A stretch of 48,478 bases of DNA from Gnetum montanum (taxonomy: Eukaryota; Streptophyta; Gnetopsida; Gnetales; Gnetaceae), in contig MNCI01034976.1 in NCBI GenBank assembly GCA_015680685.1, forward strand, positions 6,952 through 55,429, in the 5' to 3' direction. Shown here in pieces: positions 10,612 through 20,721 of the stretch; the stretch's first letter is position 1; each line of letters begins with the position of its first letter. The notes under the pieces were generated by a model. That model searched no databases. It saw only the letters and a list, made by a program, of their open reading frames with translations, and had not been told where the DNA came from. A program made the position numbers and the translations under genes.

Positions 10612-10729
10612 GTTAGTGTTTTGAACTCTATTGTTATTGCACGTTTGTTTATAAAGCAAAGTTATTTGGAAAGACGACTTGCCTATTCGATGAATATTAT
10701 CTAACTTTTACAACGTATTTTTGGATCAG
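10612..10729 (+). other. Intron, 118 bases
   Basis: GTTAGT donor at 10612 and ...TTTTTGGATCAG acceptor ending at 10729. A plant-like branch site CTAAC lies at 10701-10705, about 25 bases upstream of the acceptor. Its removal joins the two halves of the Cys cluster in frame. Confidence 0.8.
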
Positions 10730-12079
10730 TGTCATTGCTATGCTTGCGATAAGCCTGCACCATGTTCATTATGGGGCAGTGGGAATTCAGGCTCTGATCA
10801 TTGCCATGCATCTGACAGAGAAGAAAAGTGGAAGAGAGAGAGGAATGCGACAAGGACATCCAAAACACAATCTTCATCAAGTACTGCTACACAATCTTCA
10901 TCAAATCCTAATACCACACTATCAAACCCTGGTACCACGCTTGCAATAACAACGAACAGTACTTCATCCATTAGAAATATCAACATAAACACATACCGTG
11001 TTGCTCCTGTTCCTGTCTCCCCTGGGAGTTTGATGGCACGGAAAAGGCCAATTTGGATGGAGGGAGGGCTGAATCAAATAAGGTCGTTTCCCCCCAGGGC
11101 AGAAGACAGACAATCCCAAACTGTCAAATGGATTCAACCTCTTCTACTAAATAATAACAGACGATCTAGTCATCACTACGTCTATAGAAGCACTCCCAAT
11201 TCACATCCTCATGATGGAGATGACTTTTCAAACAGATCCGCTGGAAATCAAGTGAAATATATGGGGTCACCGGCACCAATGTTGCAACCAGATCTGACAC
11301 TCTCACTCAATCCACATGAAAGTTCATCTAACAGTTTTCATGGTGTGAAAACTTCGATGTATGATCCTTCATTTTACCAAGGAGATGTAAATGTGGGAAA
11401 TAGCAGACATGTTGGAAACCATAATCAAGGTTTACATTATTTGGCTGATTTTTTATTTAACAATGATGAGTATGAGAATGAATCAAATCAAGCTCCAATA
11501 AATCCAATAGAGAACAGAGGAGAGACTTCGGGTCAACTGGGAGACATAAATTTGAGTCCAGCTTCATTGAACTCCATTGATTTTAGTTCAAACGTTGCAA
11601 CCAATCCTGATATTCATTTGCCACATGTCAACTTTTCAACTAACACTTCAAATGCTATTGATACATATCATCAGGATTTTCTTCCAGCAATTCCAGATTT
11701 TGGAAATGAAGCAATGCTCGAACATGGCTCTGAAAGGAATTTTGGTTTTGATTGGGGAAATTCCTATAGTTTGAATTCTATGAACAATGGAAGCGAGACT
11801 TGGTCACATGGAGTTTGGAATGGAATCGCCTCTCGATCACCGGTAGGGAATAATGAGGGCACTTCAGATGCTTCCCCACAGAAGAATCCTGAAAGAAATG
11901 ACATAGAAGGTTACCGATTTGTTTCTGAAGCACAAGCTGACATAAATGGTAATCCAAGGTTGGACTTGTCTTTAGATCAAGCTCTTAATTCAGCCCCTTC
12001 ATTTGAGGTTTCTTTCTGCATGCAACCGAATACTTCTTGGGAAGCACCTGCTGCGGGCCATCCAAACATCTATTTCTAA
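10730..12079 (+). CDS. Last exon, RIN13-like Cys/His-rich protein
   Basis: An uninterrupted 449-codon exon plus TAA. It opens with CHCYACDKPAPCSLWGSG and DHCHASDREEKWKRER, the conserved Cys/His core (CxCxxCxxxAPCxxWG, HCxAxD). The core probably binds metal or forms a compact fold. About 400 residues of low-complexity sequence follow, rich in Ser, Asn, Thr and Gln, with no membrane segment or known domain. A basic patch with an RKRP motif (LMARKRPIWM) lies about 100 residues in and may help nuclear entry; that is inference. The codon TTG at 10721 should not be read as a start: 10721-10729 is intron. The clean frame in a window full of decayed copies is the best sign that this gene is functional. 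Confidence 0.85.
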   Translation, partial: CHCYACDKPAPCSLWGSGNSGSDHCHASDREEKWKRERNATRTSKTQSSSSTATQSSSNPNTTLSNPGTTLAITTNSTSSIRNININTYRVAPVPVSPGSLMARKRPIWMEGGLNQIRSFPPRAEDRQSQTVKWIQPLLLNNNRRSSHHYVYRSTPNSHPHDGDDFSNRSAGNQVKYMGSPAPMLQPDLTLSLNPHESSSNSFHGVKTSMYDPSFYQGDVNVGNSRHVGNHNQGLHYLADFLFNNDEYENESNQAPINPIENRGETSGQLGDINLSPASLNSIDFSSNVATNPDIHLPHVNFSTNTSNAIDTYHQDFLPAIPDFGNEAMLEHGSERNFGFDWGNSYSLNSMNNGSETWSHGVWNGIASRSPVGNNEGTSDASPQKNPERNDIEGYRFVSEAQADINGNPRLDLSLDQALNSAPSFEVSFCMQPNTSWEAPAAGHPNIYF

Positions 12080-12160
12080 ATTATAAATGGTCTGTAACAT
12101 GACCTGAACCGATGATATAGTCTAGTCGGGTATAACTTATTACAAATAAATTTCTAGAGG
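12080..12160 (+). terminator. 3' UTR with AATAAA-type signal
   Basis: AATAAA occurs near 12146, about 70 bases after the stop, a plausible poly(A) signal for the gene. Confidence 0.5.
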
Positions 12161-12505
12161 AAATGTTAAAAACATATGCTTCTGACTTGTGTGTAAATAT
12201 TAACAGAAGTAATGGTGTTGGTAATCAATCTTCTGTATAAATTTTTTACAGCATTGATTATCATATGATCCCACCGGATAAGTTTCAAAATGAATGTCAA
12301 ATGCTGCAGTCCATCTTAGTCTTCTATAGTTATCAAAGTTTCTCTAGCCATGGCTTATTGTAGAAGTTTTCTTGAATTAAAATAACTGCACGCTATTTGC
12401 GTCAAATTTCTTTTTTATTTCTTTAATGCGAAGCTAAGTTACAGAGGTGTAGACGATGGGAATGAAACCGATGGTATTTTTCAAATTATTGCATCTTGAT
12501 TAGCT
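12161..12505. other. Unassigned 3' flank
   Basis: AT-rich non-coding sequence downstream of the gene; no recognisable feature. Confidence 0.4.
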
Positions 12506-12985
12506 ATGTGCATTCAGGCTTAAACCTTACTTCAGAACAAATATAGGTAAATAAGGTGGTAACCCAGTGGATTAACTATGAATTGCAAGCTCAAGCTGTT
12601 TTTTAAGTTATCTTTACAAGATGTGTAACCTAATGAAATCAATGACCTGCAAATATTTACATCATAAACATGGTTTAGGAGTCTCAAAGTGTATTGATTT
12701 TGCCATTCTTGTTTAGTTGTGTTTATTTGGGTTTATCCAAAATTAAACTTTAGTTCGGAATACCTGCGTAACTATGGGTTGCAAGTTTACGTTATGATAT
12801 TACGTTTGAAATTGAAGCTGAAAGGAACCAATGACCTTGTATTGATTTTGCAATTTTTGATTAGTTGTATTTATTTAGGCGTATTCAGAATTAAACTTTA
12901 GTTGTGCACATTTGGGTTTATTCAAAATATGCAAATAAGTTAGTGACTCAATGGGTGACTGATTTGCAAGTGATTAGTGGGTTGC
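12506..12985. repeat. Degenerate tandem repeat, about three units of 110-200 bp
   Basis: Each unit contains 'attaaactttagttc', 'aactatg.gttgcaag' and 'aaccaatgacct' in that order. The best-matched blocks are near 12690-12770 and 12835-12910. Confidence 0.6.
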
Positions 12986-13960
12986 TATGATTTATATATT
13001 GTGATTTCTGAATTTTTATGCATATGCATGAAGATAAATGATTTTTTACTTCTTGAATATTCACTTATGACCATTAGTTCTATTGAGACCTTATTAAAGC
13101 ATTTATCCTTAGTTCCATGAGGTCTATTAAGATCTTGGATTTATCAGAGCATGCCCAATGGAATCAGGGTCCTTTCATCTAAGAGATCTAACTAAAATTT
13201 TATTTTGTTGAATTTCAAGATTAATCTCATGCTTTACACAACATTGTAAAACCAAGTCTCTTGGGTTTTTCTTTCATTTTTGGTAATCAATTTGCTTTGG
13301 CAATCTTCTTTTTTTGCACTTGAAAGTGTCTTTAGCCTCTTCTTCTCTATTCTATTTGGAAGGTTTGGTGTGCAGTTAAGTTTCAATAGCAAGAGCATAA
13401 CTATGATATTTCTTTAGGAGTTAGATATTAGATTCTCAAAGATGTCGCTTTTTAGTTCTAGCTTCAAGCTAAAAAATTTTTAGTGAAAACTGAAAAATTA
13501 ATTTATTTTTTGTAGTATTAATTTATTTTTGTTTTAGAGGCTCATGGATGGAAAGCTTTTAGCTTATGTTGCTATTTGTTCATATTTTGTAACTTAAGCT
13601 TTGTAGAAAAAGTTTTCTCCTTTCTTTTTTAAACAAAAAACCCCTTTCGTAAGAAGTGAAAATCCATGAGGATCTTTCTAAACAAGGGCAAGGTTTGATC
13701 TTTTTCCTACCTTAGGGTTTTTTTTTCAGGATTGATTGTATAGTTTAAAACTTGAAATGCATTCCAAAATTGGTTGATGTGTACTCTAGAATTTTTTAAT
13801 AATATTATTCATTTTTTGGGGGCTTTGACACCTCCCTCCTAAAACTTAGCCATCCTATAGCTAACTACCAAGGTCATCTAAGGAGAATCCAAGTCATCCT
13901 AAAAATTTTGTTATATTAATTTATTTTATGAAGTAAATTTATGGTTTTAATTTTTTTAGA
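12986..13960. other. Unassigned AT-rich sequence
   Basis: No coding signal. A stretch at 13650-13695 ('agaagtgaaaatcc', 'ttctaaacaagggcaa') recurs at 24405-24455, on the other side of element A. Confidence 0.4.
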
Positions 13961-14212
13961 AACCAAGTCTTTTATAACCAACATGTACATTAAAAGAATT
14001 ACTAAAGGATATGAAGTCATTAGATTAGTTATTTTTTTCAAAAGCAAGTCTCTTGTAACCAACATGATACATTAAAATAATTAGTGAAAAATATAAAGTC
14101 ATTAGGTTAACTAATTTTTTTGCTACTTTTAATTTTCTTGAAAAGCAAATCTTTCATAACCAATATAATACATTAAAAGAATTAGTAAACAATATAGTCA
14201 TTAGGTTAATGA
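13961..14212. repeat. Three tandem units of about 80-100 bp
   Basis: Units start near 13961, 14041 and 14143. Each has 'aagcaagtct.t.ataaccaa', 'acattaaaagaatta' and 'agtcattaggtta'. It lies just before the left LTR of element A. Confidence 0.8.
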
Positions 14213-14299
14213 ATAGATAGATCTGTCTTAGGTAAGCTCTTTCCATTCTATCACTTATAGCTAAACCATGCAATATCGTTAGCGAAGTAAGTCAGAAAC

Positions 14300-15182
14300 A
14301 ATTTATACATTATGTCGATTAACTACAATATCTTATTTACGATATTGTAGTTGTGCATACATCATCATTGATATGATGTAGTCGACCATGGTCATGTCTA
14401 TAAATACCAATCCACCATCATGTCGAAACAACAATCTTTTGATAACACTTAGTCAAATTCTTGTAGTTTGTTTTCGTGATCTAGGCTTAGCGATAGAGTG
14501 AATGCCTGTAGTGTGGTGTTAAACAATTATACGAAATCTTCATTTAAGTGGATTGTTCTTGGGCACAATTCATGACCAAGAATAAAGATCGATATTGTTT
14601 TCCACCATTGTAGCATATCACTTAGCTCATTTTTAATTAGTTTAATTTTACTTCTAGCATGTTTACTTTTCTTAAGTCATTTATATTTTCCAAGTACTTT
14701 ACTTTTTCAATGTCTTTTAGGAAGGTGAGATAAGTACGACTGGTTTCAAGCATGAAGTGTAATCATTTGATAACCTAGTAGTGAGTTCATTTGATTCACT
14801 TAGTAGTAGATTCACTTGGTAATCCCAATGATGGTTACATGAACCATTAATGTGTACAACAAGTCAAGAGTGGATACTTATCATCCATAGGCTAGAATAG
14901 TTTCTTTACTCTCATTGCACTTAGACTTAGATTGTATTACAACCTTTCAACCATGTTTACACTTAGTCTTACTTTGAGTCAACAACATCAACATATCATA
15001 TGCTTCACTGTGAATTAAACCATTCAACTTGAACATCACTAATTTAACATGAGCAAACAATGATCGCGAACTGAACATAAATGACTATCATACTTACATT
15101 GGCCATCCACGAATTACAATCAAGTCATACATGTACACTTGCGACTTGTATAGTAGAGTGTTAAAATACCCAACCGCTTATC
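14300..15182 (+). mobile_element. Left (5') LTR of element A
   Basis: Its downstream half aligns with the LTRs of element B read on the minus strand; 'cacttggtaatcc', 'gttacatgaa' and 'catatgcttcact' occur in the same order. A TATA box TATAAATA lies at 14399. Its first 45 bases recur at 23697-23745, after a GGGGGTA polypurine tract. The end is set near 15182 because the next bases (TTGGCCTTGTTGTTAGGG) line up with the bases that follow the B LTR (TTGGTACCATTACTAGGG), the likely primer-binding site. The length of about 880 bases fits B (886 and 871). Edges are uncertain by a few bases. Confidence 0.78.
14321..14406 (+). promoter_or_regulatory. U3 palindromes and TATA box of LTR A
   Basis: The inverted repeat AACTACAATATC/GATATTGTAGTT has 12-base arms at 14321-14332 and 14341-14352. 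A second inverted repeat (CATCAT/ATGATG, centre about 14371) follows, then TATAAATA at 14399. The layout is repeated ahead of ORF2 at 20061-20137. Confidence 0.75.
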
Positions 15183-15205
15183 CTTGGCCTTGTTGTTAGG
15201 GATGT
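15183..15205 (+). other. Probable primer-binding site of element A
   Basis: TGGCCTTGTTGTTAGGG starts with the TGG expected to pair with a tRNA CCA end. It aligns with the same place in element B. The tRNA species was not identified. Confidence 0.5.
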
Positions 15206-15324
15206 GTCAATGTTTGCTAAGTAGTTGATTTTACAAAGTTCATTGTATCTAGTATCATCAAGTATATCTGTCACACTTAAAATAATTTTTCCAAAGTATA
15301 CACTTAAAGCGTCAAACATTTAGT

Positions 15325-17400
15325 ATGGCTTCTACAATTAAGGAGAAATGACCATCTTCTACTAAATTCAATAAGAATCACAATAGGGAATATAATGAAG
15401 AAGATTGGAGTGCATCAATGCAAAGTAAAATCTCCTATGCTCACATTGATCTATACTATTTTGACTTCACATTTGTTTTTCATTAGGATAAGATGGAGAG
15501 ATTTACAAGGCAACATTGTCTTGCCTTCAAAATGTTTCGTACTATTAATGCTACAAGCAATGCTTTTGAGGTCAAACCTTGGCCATGTGCAAAAAGGTTA
15601 CCACATCACCAAACAAATGACTAGGCCATACCAACCAACAGAGGCTTAGGTAAGAAGGGATGTTGCCATGAAGACAAGACGTAAGCTTGACAAGGAAAAG
15701 AAAGTGCCTCAAAGAGTTATCTTAGAAGAAAAGAAGAAGCTACATTTCAAATAGAGAAATTCTATCAAAGTCATGGATCTCATTCTCAAATGTTAGTCAT
15801 CCATATCAAGGATCCTATCAAGATACAACTATATTTAGCTCTTGTAAAAACATCCAAAGGAGATAAGGAAGACTTTAGACTTGGAAGGAACTCAAGGCTT
15901 AATACCTTCATTGAATTAAAAAAAAGATGAATCGAGGAGTCATAGAAGGAGAACTAGCTAGCACTGTTCTCCAACTCCTTCATCTTTTTCCTTACAATCA
16001 TCCATAGATTCTAATAAGAGAGAAAGAAGAATGAGGGATCAGGATGGGAAAAGACAAACAGATCATGAGAGATATATATATTGAACAAGACATCCTAATG
16101 AAGAAGAGGATAATAATGAGAGAAGAAGAGAAAGGATTAAGCATGAAGAGATAAAACATCATGAGCATTGGAGGAATCATAACTAGAATAGAGCTTATGA
16201 ACTCGAAGACTACGAAGAACCCCTATTAGACACTCAAAACATGATTAACATCAGGGAAGTAGTGTATATTTTTACTAGGTATGTAAGGGATAGTTGCATC
16301 AAGCGACTAAAGATGAAAAATATTCCAAAATTTGAAGGTGGATATAATGTAGATCCACAGTACCATCTTCAAGCCTTCCACAATGCATGTGCCTTGCAAA
16401 ATATTGAAAATGATTGGTAGAAATTAAAGTTGTTTCCTAAAATACTCACAAAGGAAGTAGAGAATTAGTATAGATCCTTAGAACTAGAATCAATTTGAAG
16501 ATGAAGTACTATGCTAAAGTGTCTAACTTGAGAAAATAGATCCAAGTATTGAAACAAGGGATACATGAATCTCTTGATGCAGTAATGGGCAGATACTATT
16601 CACTATTACATAGGTGCCCAGGCCATGGATTTTCTCAAAGGAAACAACTATGATACATCATTGATGGGCTATGAAACAAGATAAGAGAAACCCTTGGGGC
16701 ATATGCCCAAGGTAGGTTATCCGAGATAACAACTCATCATATTCAAAGACTCATTGACCAAGTGGAAAAAGAAGAATGAGAGTTAAGGAAAAGAGAATCT
16801 ACAAAAGAGAATAATATAGATCAAGCAATACAAAAAAAAGATGTGAGAATATGTGAATCATAAGAAGAGGAAACTTTGGAAGATACAATCCAATGGAAGG
16901 CTCTACCAATTCAAAAATTAGTTAATGACATTGCAAACAAGGTAGAGAAAATGTGGGATTTTATAGATGAGAAATTTGCTATAGTGTCAAAGATAGTAGA
17001 GGAAAAGACTGAACAAGCCCTAAACCAAAGTAAACAAAAGAAGAGATAATGGGTGAGAGAACTATAGGAACCAAGGAAAAGTTGTTACAATAGAGGAATT
17101 AAGGGACTCCAATTCATAGGATGATGAAGAATGCAAAGTGTGCTAGTATGAACATCCTAAGGGATGTTGCCTTGTTATGGCCTGCTTTCAAGAGTTTAGG
17201 GAAAATGTACTTAATCCAAAATTTGTTAAGAAACAAATGCTTAGGAGGTTACCTTATCAACAAGGTAATTTTTGCTAGTCCTACTAGCAACAATGGCAAC
17301 AACCACAAGTTTGGGGAATGCCACCATTAAGGCAATAATATCCATATAGGTAGCCTGATCTCTATGGATACTATATTTAACGTCCAATCTCTCCAGGGAA
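15325..17400 (+). pseudogene. gag of element A (Ty3/gypsy type)
   Basis: The first plausible ATG is at 15325 (MASTIKEK). Around 15965-16190 a Ser-rich and then Arg/Glu-rich charged region (NKRERRRMRDQDGK, EEDNNERRRE) precedes the gag core. The core reads MKNIPKFEGGYNVDPQYHLQ, AFHNACALQNIENDW, KLKLFPKILTKE and RWSTMLK. Gag of element B aligns (IPKFMGGYNSDP, HHVQAFQDACAFYNIKSRW, LKLFPRILVDRAKVWY). The AKVWY...SI..W pattern in B is that of the retrotransposon gag domain, the capsid that packages element RNA. Many in-frame TAG codons occur where B has Gln, so this copy is inactive. No CCHC knuckle was found. Confidence 0.75.
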
Positions 17401-17469
17401 CACTTTAGTCCATGCCTCTTCTCACTATTATCAAATTGGATAAAGGTAGGACTGCTTTCACACAAAAGA

Positions 17470-17840
17470 ATAGATCCTAAAAATCCTTCCTTTTATTTAC
17501 AAATTGCTGAAAATTTACCATGCAAAGCTCTACTAGACTCAGGTTCTAAAGTTAACTTGATATCTCAAGAAACATATGAGGCTTGGAACCTATCGCCATT
17601 AAAAAAGTGCAACATATGACTAGAGCTTGCATGTTAATCAGTGATAATTTCTCTGGGATAAATAGAAGATGTAATGACTACTATTAGTGGGTAGTCTTAT
17701 CTAGTAGACTTTCTTATGATTGCTGGGAAGAATGATAATAGGAACTTTTGGATAATTATGGGGAGAGCATGGCTTAGCACAATTGATGCTAAGTTATGAA
17801 TGAGAAATTTATCCTTGGAATTTTCTAAGGAAGATGTGCA
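17470..17840 (+). pseudogene. Retropepsin of element A
   Basis: CKALLDSGSKVNLISQETYE (about 17522-17580) has the intact D-S-G active-site motif of a retroviral-type aspartic protease. Further on, VDFLMIAGKNDNRNFWIIMG and RAWLSTIDAKL (about 17695-17795) match the flap and second half (ILGRxWLxxxxA). Such proteases cut the gag polyprotein during particle maturation. Frame breaks and a TGA/TAG or two lie between the halves. Element B has no equivalent. Confidence 0.8.
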
Positions 17841-18030
17841 TGAAGGCCATACAAATGCAAAGAATTCCATGCATTACTATCAATTAATAAGGGTGTAGTT
17901 GTGGACTAAAAGTCCAAAACGTCAACACGATCCTTATACCAACCCACAAAAAAATGTGAAAAATAAGTGTACGTGAAAATAAATAATGGTCACTAAACCA
18001 AAAGATGCCTAGTGATTAAGAAATGAGAAC

Positions 18031-18429
18031 ATGAAATTGTCCAAAACATGCATGGAAACATCTAACCCACTTATCAACTCCTACCCCAAGAAAATGACCC
18101 AAATAGAAAACTTACAGAAGGATATCCTAAACCATGACCATACACTAACAACAAGTAGTAAACATGGGGACTTAAAGCTTGAAATTAATAATAAACAAGA
18201 AAATAGACTTGGATCATCCAAAATGGAAAGATCATCTAGTCCAACAAAATATGTATCTCCAAAATATCAAAACTTAATTATCATCAATGTCACATGGGAT
18301 AAAAAACAAAAGTCTAAATCACTAAGGATGATAAATAAAAAACATAGAGTGTATGGTCGTGGGGATCTAGGGTCCATTTTCCAAATGCTTTCCCATGAAT
18401 TTAGTCTTGGGGGAGGTACCCTATCTTGA
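18031..18429 (+). CDS. Open 132-codon frame after the protease of A
   Basis: From ATG at 18031 to TGA at 18427 the frame has no stop. The product is basic and Ser/Lys/Asn-rich and ends with LSHEFSLGGGTLS. I do not recognise it. It is in the place where the C-terminal tail of a gag-protease polyprotein would lie. There is no copy in element B, whose matching interval is deleted, so coding conservation cannot be judged. It could be a chance frame in AT-rich sequence. Confidence 0.35.
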   Translation: MKLSKTCMETSNPLINSYPKKMTQIENLQKDILNHDHTLTTSSKHGDLKLEINNKQENRLGSSKMERSSSPTKYVSPKYQNLIIINVTWDKKQKSKSLRMINKKHRVYGRGDLGSIFQMLSHEFSLGGGTLS

Positions 18430-18439
18430 ACAGGAATTG

Positions 18440-18690
18440 ATAAGTACATTTCAACTTTTGTGTTTTATAATTTTTTTTGGTTTACAATTTTTCATTATAC
18501 TTTTCACATTTGTTACCAATCTTTACATTCTTTAATATCTTTTCCATTTTTTTTATGTTTTTCCCATTTCTTAATCATTTTTCATTCTTTGATATTTTTT
18601 AAATTTTTTATACATTTTTTATTCTTATCATTTTCCTATGATTTTTCACTATCTTTCATGTACATATGTTTGTTGATTTTTCTAATAAAG
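18440..18690 (+). other. Pyrimidine-rich (T-rich) tract
   Basis: About 250 bases of TTTTC/ATTTTT-rich sequence follow the tail of gag-pro. Translation would give only Phe/Ile/Leu low-complexity text. It may be a 3' UTR or splicing-related tract; function unknown. Confidence 0.5.
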
Positions 18691-19049
18691 TAAAAAGGAA
18701 TAAAACAAGATGTAGTCTCAATAATGTGAATTTCACCCTATGTTATCAAATCATTAAAGTATTGATTATATATGTAGTGAGACCACATCATCCTTCCATT
18801 CAATTTCAATAACAAGAGTTCTTGCCATGGCCATAATGACATTCTCTTCACAATAAAACTAGAATAAACTTGTGATTATATGCTTGGATAGAAAGGTAAA
18901 TAACCAAGTAGGATGAAGAGGATATGACATCAAGGATAATTTTGGATTCTCTAAGGCTACTACTATAAGTATTATCCTATTGTTAAGTTGTATTATTTGC
19001 TTGAGTTTGAATGAAAAATGGAGGTATGTCTAAAATAAGTGCTACCTTA

Positions 19050-19275
19050 CCATGTCATTAGAAAGACATGTTATCCATGCTTGAAGGTAGTCCTTTGGTA
19101 AGGTCGATACATTAATAATGTAATAAATGCATAGAATAAAAATTTTTGGGGGTTCCATTAGAAAGACATGTTACCCATGCCTAAAGGTAGGTGACTTCTT
19201 AGAAATTTCAAGGTTTCTTGAACATACATTGGTTCTGGTAATAGAAAGATATGTTATCCATACCTGCAAGCATTC
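19050..19275. repeat. Three copies of a 30-base motif in the spacer of A
   Basis: The motif 'agaaagacatgttatccat' with a following 'gc.tgaaggta' type stretch occurs near 19060, 19158 and 19243, about 85-100 bases apart. The spacer between gag-pro and ORF2 has otherwise no features. Confidence 0.7.
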
Positions 19276-19379
19276 CTTTCTCTAATGGCCAAGTCTCATT
19301 TAAAAAAAAAATTGTGCTCTTACTAAATTGCTTCCTTGAAGTTCATTGTCAAGTGTTATACTCCTTACAATTGTGGTAT

Positions 19380-19790
19380 TCTTGTGATTATTAGTTTTGG
19401 GAGATGCAATGTGATGTCACTGGTAAGTAGTATGAACTTGGTTTGAATCTTGGATGGAATGGTAAGACATCTCACATAGAATTCATGATGCATATGGTAA
19501 GACATCTCACATCCCATTTTTTAGCAATCCTTACTACTCCCATTTCACCTCATTGTTGTATACAATCATAATTTAATGCTTTTGTATAATATAGTGTTAT
19601 GTTCTCATTAAGGAAATACTAATATGTGTGTCTTGGAAGATAGGTATGTTTTACACTCAACTCCTTGAGTGCCTACGGACATTGGTAGGTGTGGTTATAT
19701 AAGGACACTAAGGATTGGAGCCTGCTTTGGGGAGGATCCACTTGTATAACTCTTATGCTTCATACCTGATGACCAATTCCACATTATCTT
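19380..19790 (+). other. Conserved non-coding spacer of A
   Basis: 'gaacttggtttgaatcttgg' near 19427 and the segment 19645-19760 ('aggtgtggttatataagg', 'ggattggagcctgctttggg') recur in element B (minus strand 30635-30600 and 30395-30280). The spacer has stayed alignable between the two diverged copies although it has no open frame, so it was part of the ancestral element. Confidence 0.7.
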
Positions 19791-20060
19791 ATACCTTTAG
19801 AACACTTATGTGCTTATTGTTACTTTCTTATCTACTCATCTTCTATCATACATTTGGCAAATCCTACCATCTCCTACAAACCTAATCCATTGACTTTGCC
19901 TAAATTCCTTCTTTCACATACTTTTAATAATAAATTACTACATTCTAAGCATCATCCATGATCAAGAATTATTTGGAACATCTTCATACCTTCTAGACTA
20001 TCCATTTGACTTAATTTTTCCACTAAAAAATACCTCAAAATATATAAAATTTTAACGGTG

Positions 20061-20137
20061 ACATTGTAGCTACAATGTATGATGTTGTGTGACATCGCAT
20101 TGATGATGTCATATCTACAATGTATCTTATATATAAA
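20061..20137 (+). promoter_or_regulatory. Internal promoter-like block of element A
   Basis: A perfect 18-base palindrome ACATTGTAGCTACAATGT spans 20061-20078. GACATC...GATGTC follows at 20091-20110, then CTACAATGT again, then TTATATATAAA at 20128-20137. Distances from the palindromes to the TATA box (about 58 and 28 bases) match those in the U3 of the A LTR (about 63 and 28). No coding frame crosses it. A second start site upstream of ORF2 is inferred. Confidence 0.6.
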
Positions 20138-20329
20138 CCCCTATATATATGCGTAGGAGTTAGGAAAATTTCCATTCTTCTCATTCCATGCATAGGAAGT
20201 TGATGTCATTTTTCTAATCCTTTGGCAACCAAACTTCAGAGCTTCATAACTAACTTACTGTAGCTTTGATTTTCTTGAATTCTCTTGATCATGGAGTGAC
20301 CAACTTAGTTATGGGAGAGAGTGTTGCAA

Positions 20330-20721
20330 GTAATTTGTACAATTTATATCAAAATTTTTTAACAATTAAAAGAACATATTAAGGGTAAGAATAATAATAA
20401 TTGATCACATTTTAACTATATAATTGATTAAAAGCTAATAAAATTTACTATCCTTCCTAAGCAACCATTCAAATATACGTCAAAAAAGAAAATGACAATT
20501 TTGAGAGGTCATAAAGAATGAACTTGTTCATAAGACATTAGAAAATACAACACAAGGATTTCTTTTCAAAATTTTTCTAACTTTGCAATCTTAATTAGGG
20601 CTAAAAAGTAGTAACAAGGATATATTTTGATCAAATCTAAGAAATCAAGAAAGAATTATGAATTGTTAGGAATTTATTTAAAATCCTTAAGTAATCATAG
20701 ATGAATTCCTTATGATTGCAG
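20330..20721 (+). other. Candidate leader intron before ORF2 of A
   Basis: GCAA|GTAATT is a fair donor at 20330, and TATGATTGCAG at 20711-20721 is a good acceptor touching the ORF2 ATG. In element B the acceptor (GATTGATTGCAG) is kept in the same place. The donor in B reads GCATGGAAAA and looks mutated. Evidence for splicing is sequence only. Confidence 0.45.

Noticed and set aside
10375-10704. 109-codon plus-strand frame
   Set aside because: It reads through the acceptor at 10524 and the donor at 10612; only 10525-10611 is real coding sequence.
10721-10729. Start of the 452-residue frame at 10721
   Set aside because: The codon is TTG and lies in the intron; the exon begins at 10730 after GGATCAG.
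18460-18693. Phe/Ile/Leu-rich frame resembling a membrane protein
   Set aside because: It is a by-product of a T-rich tract without conservation.
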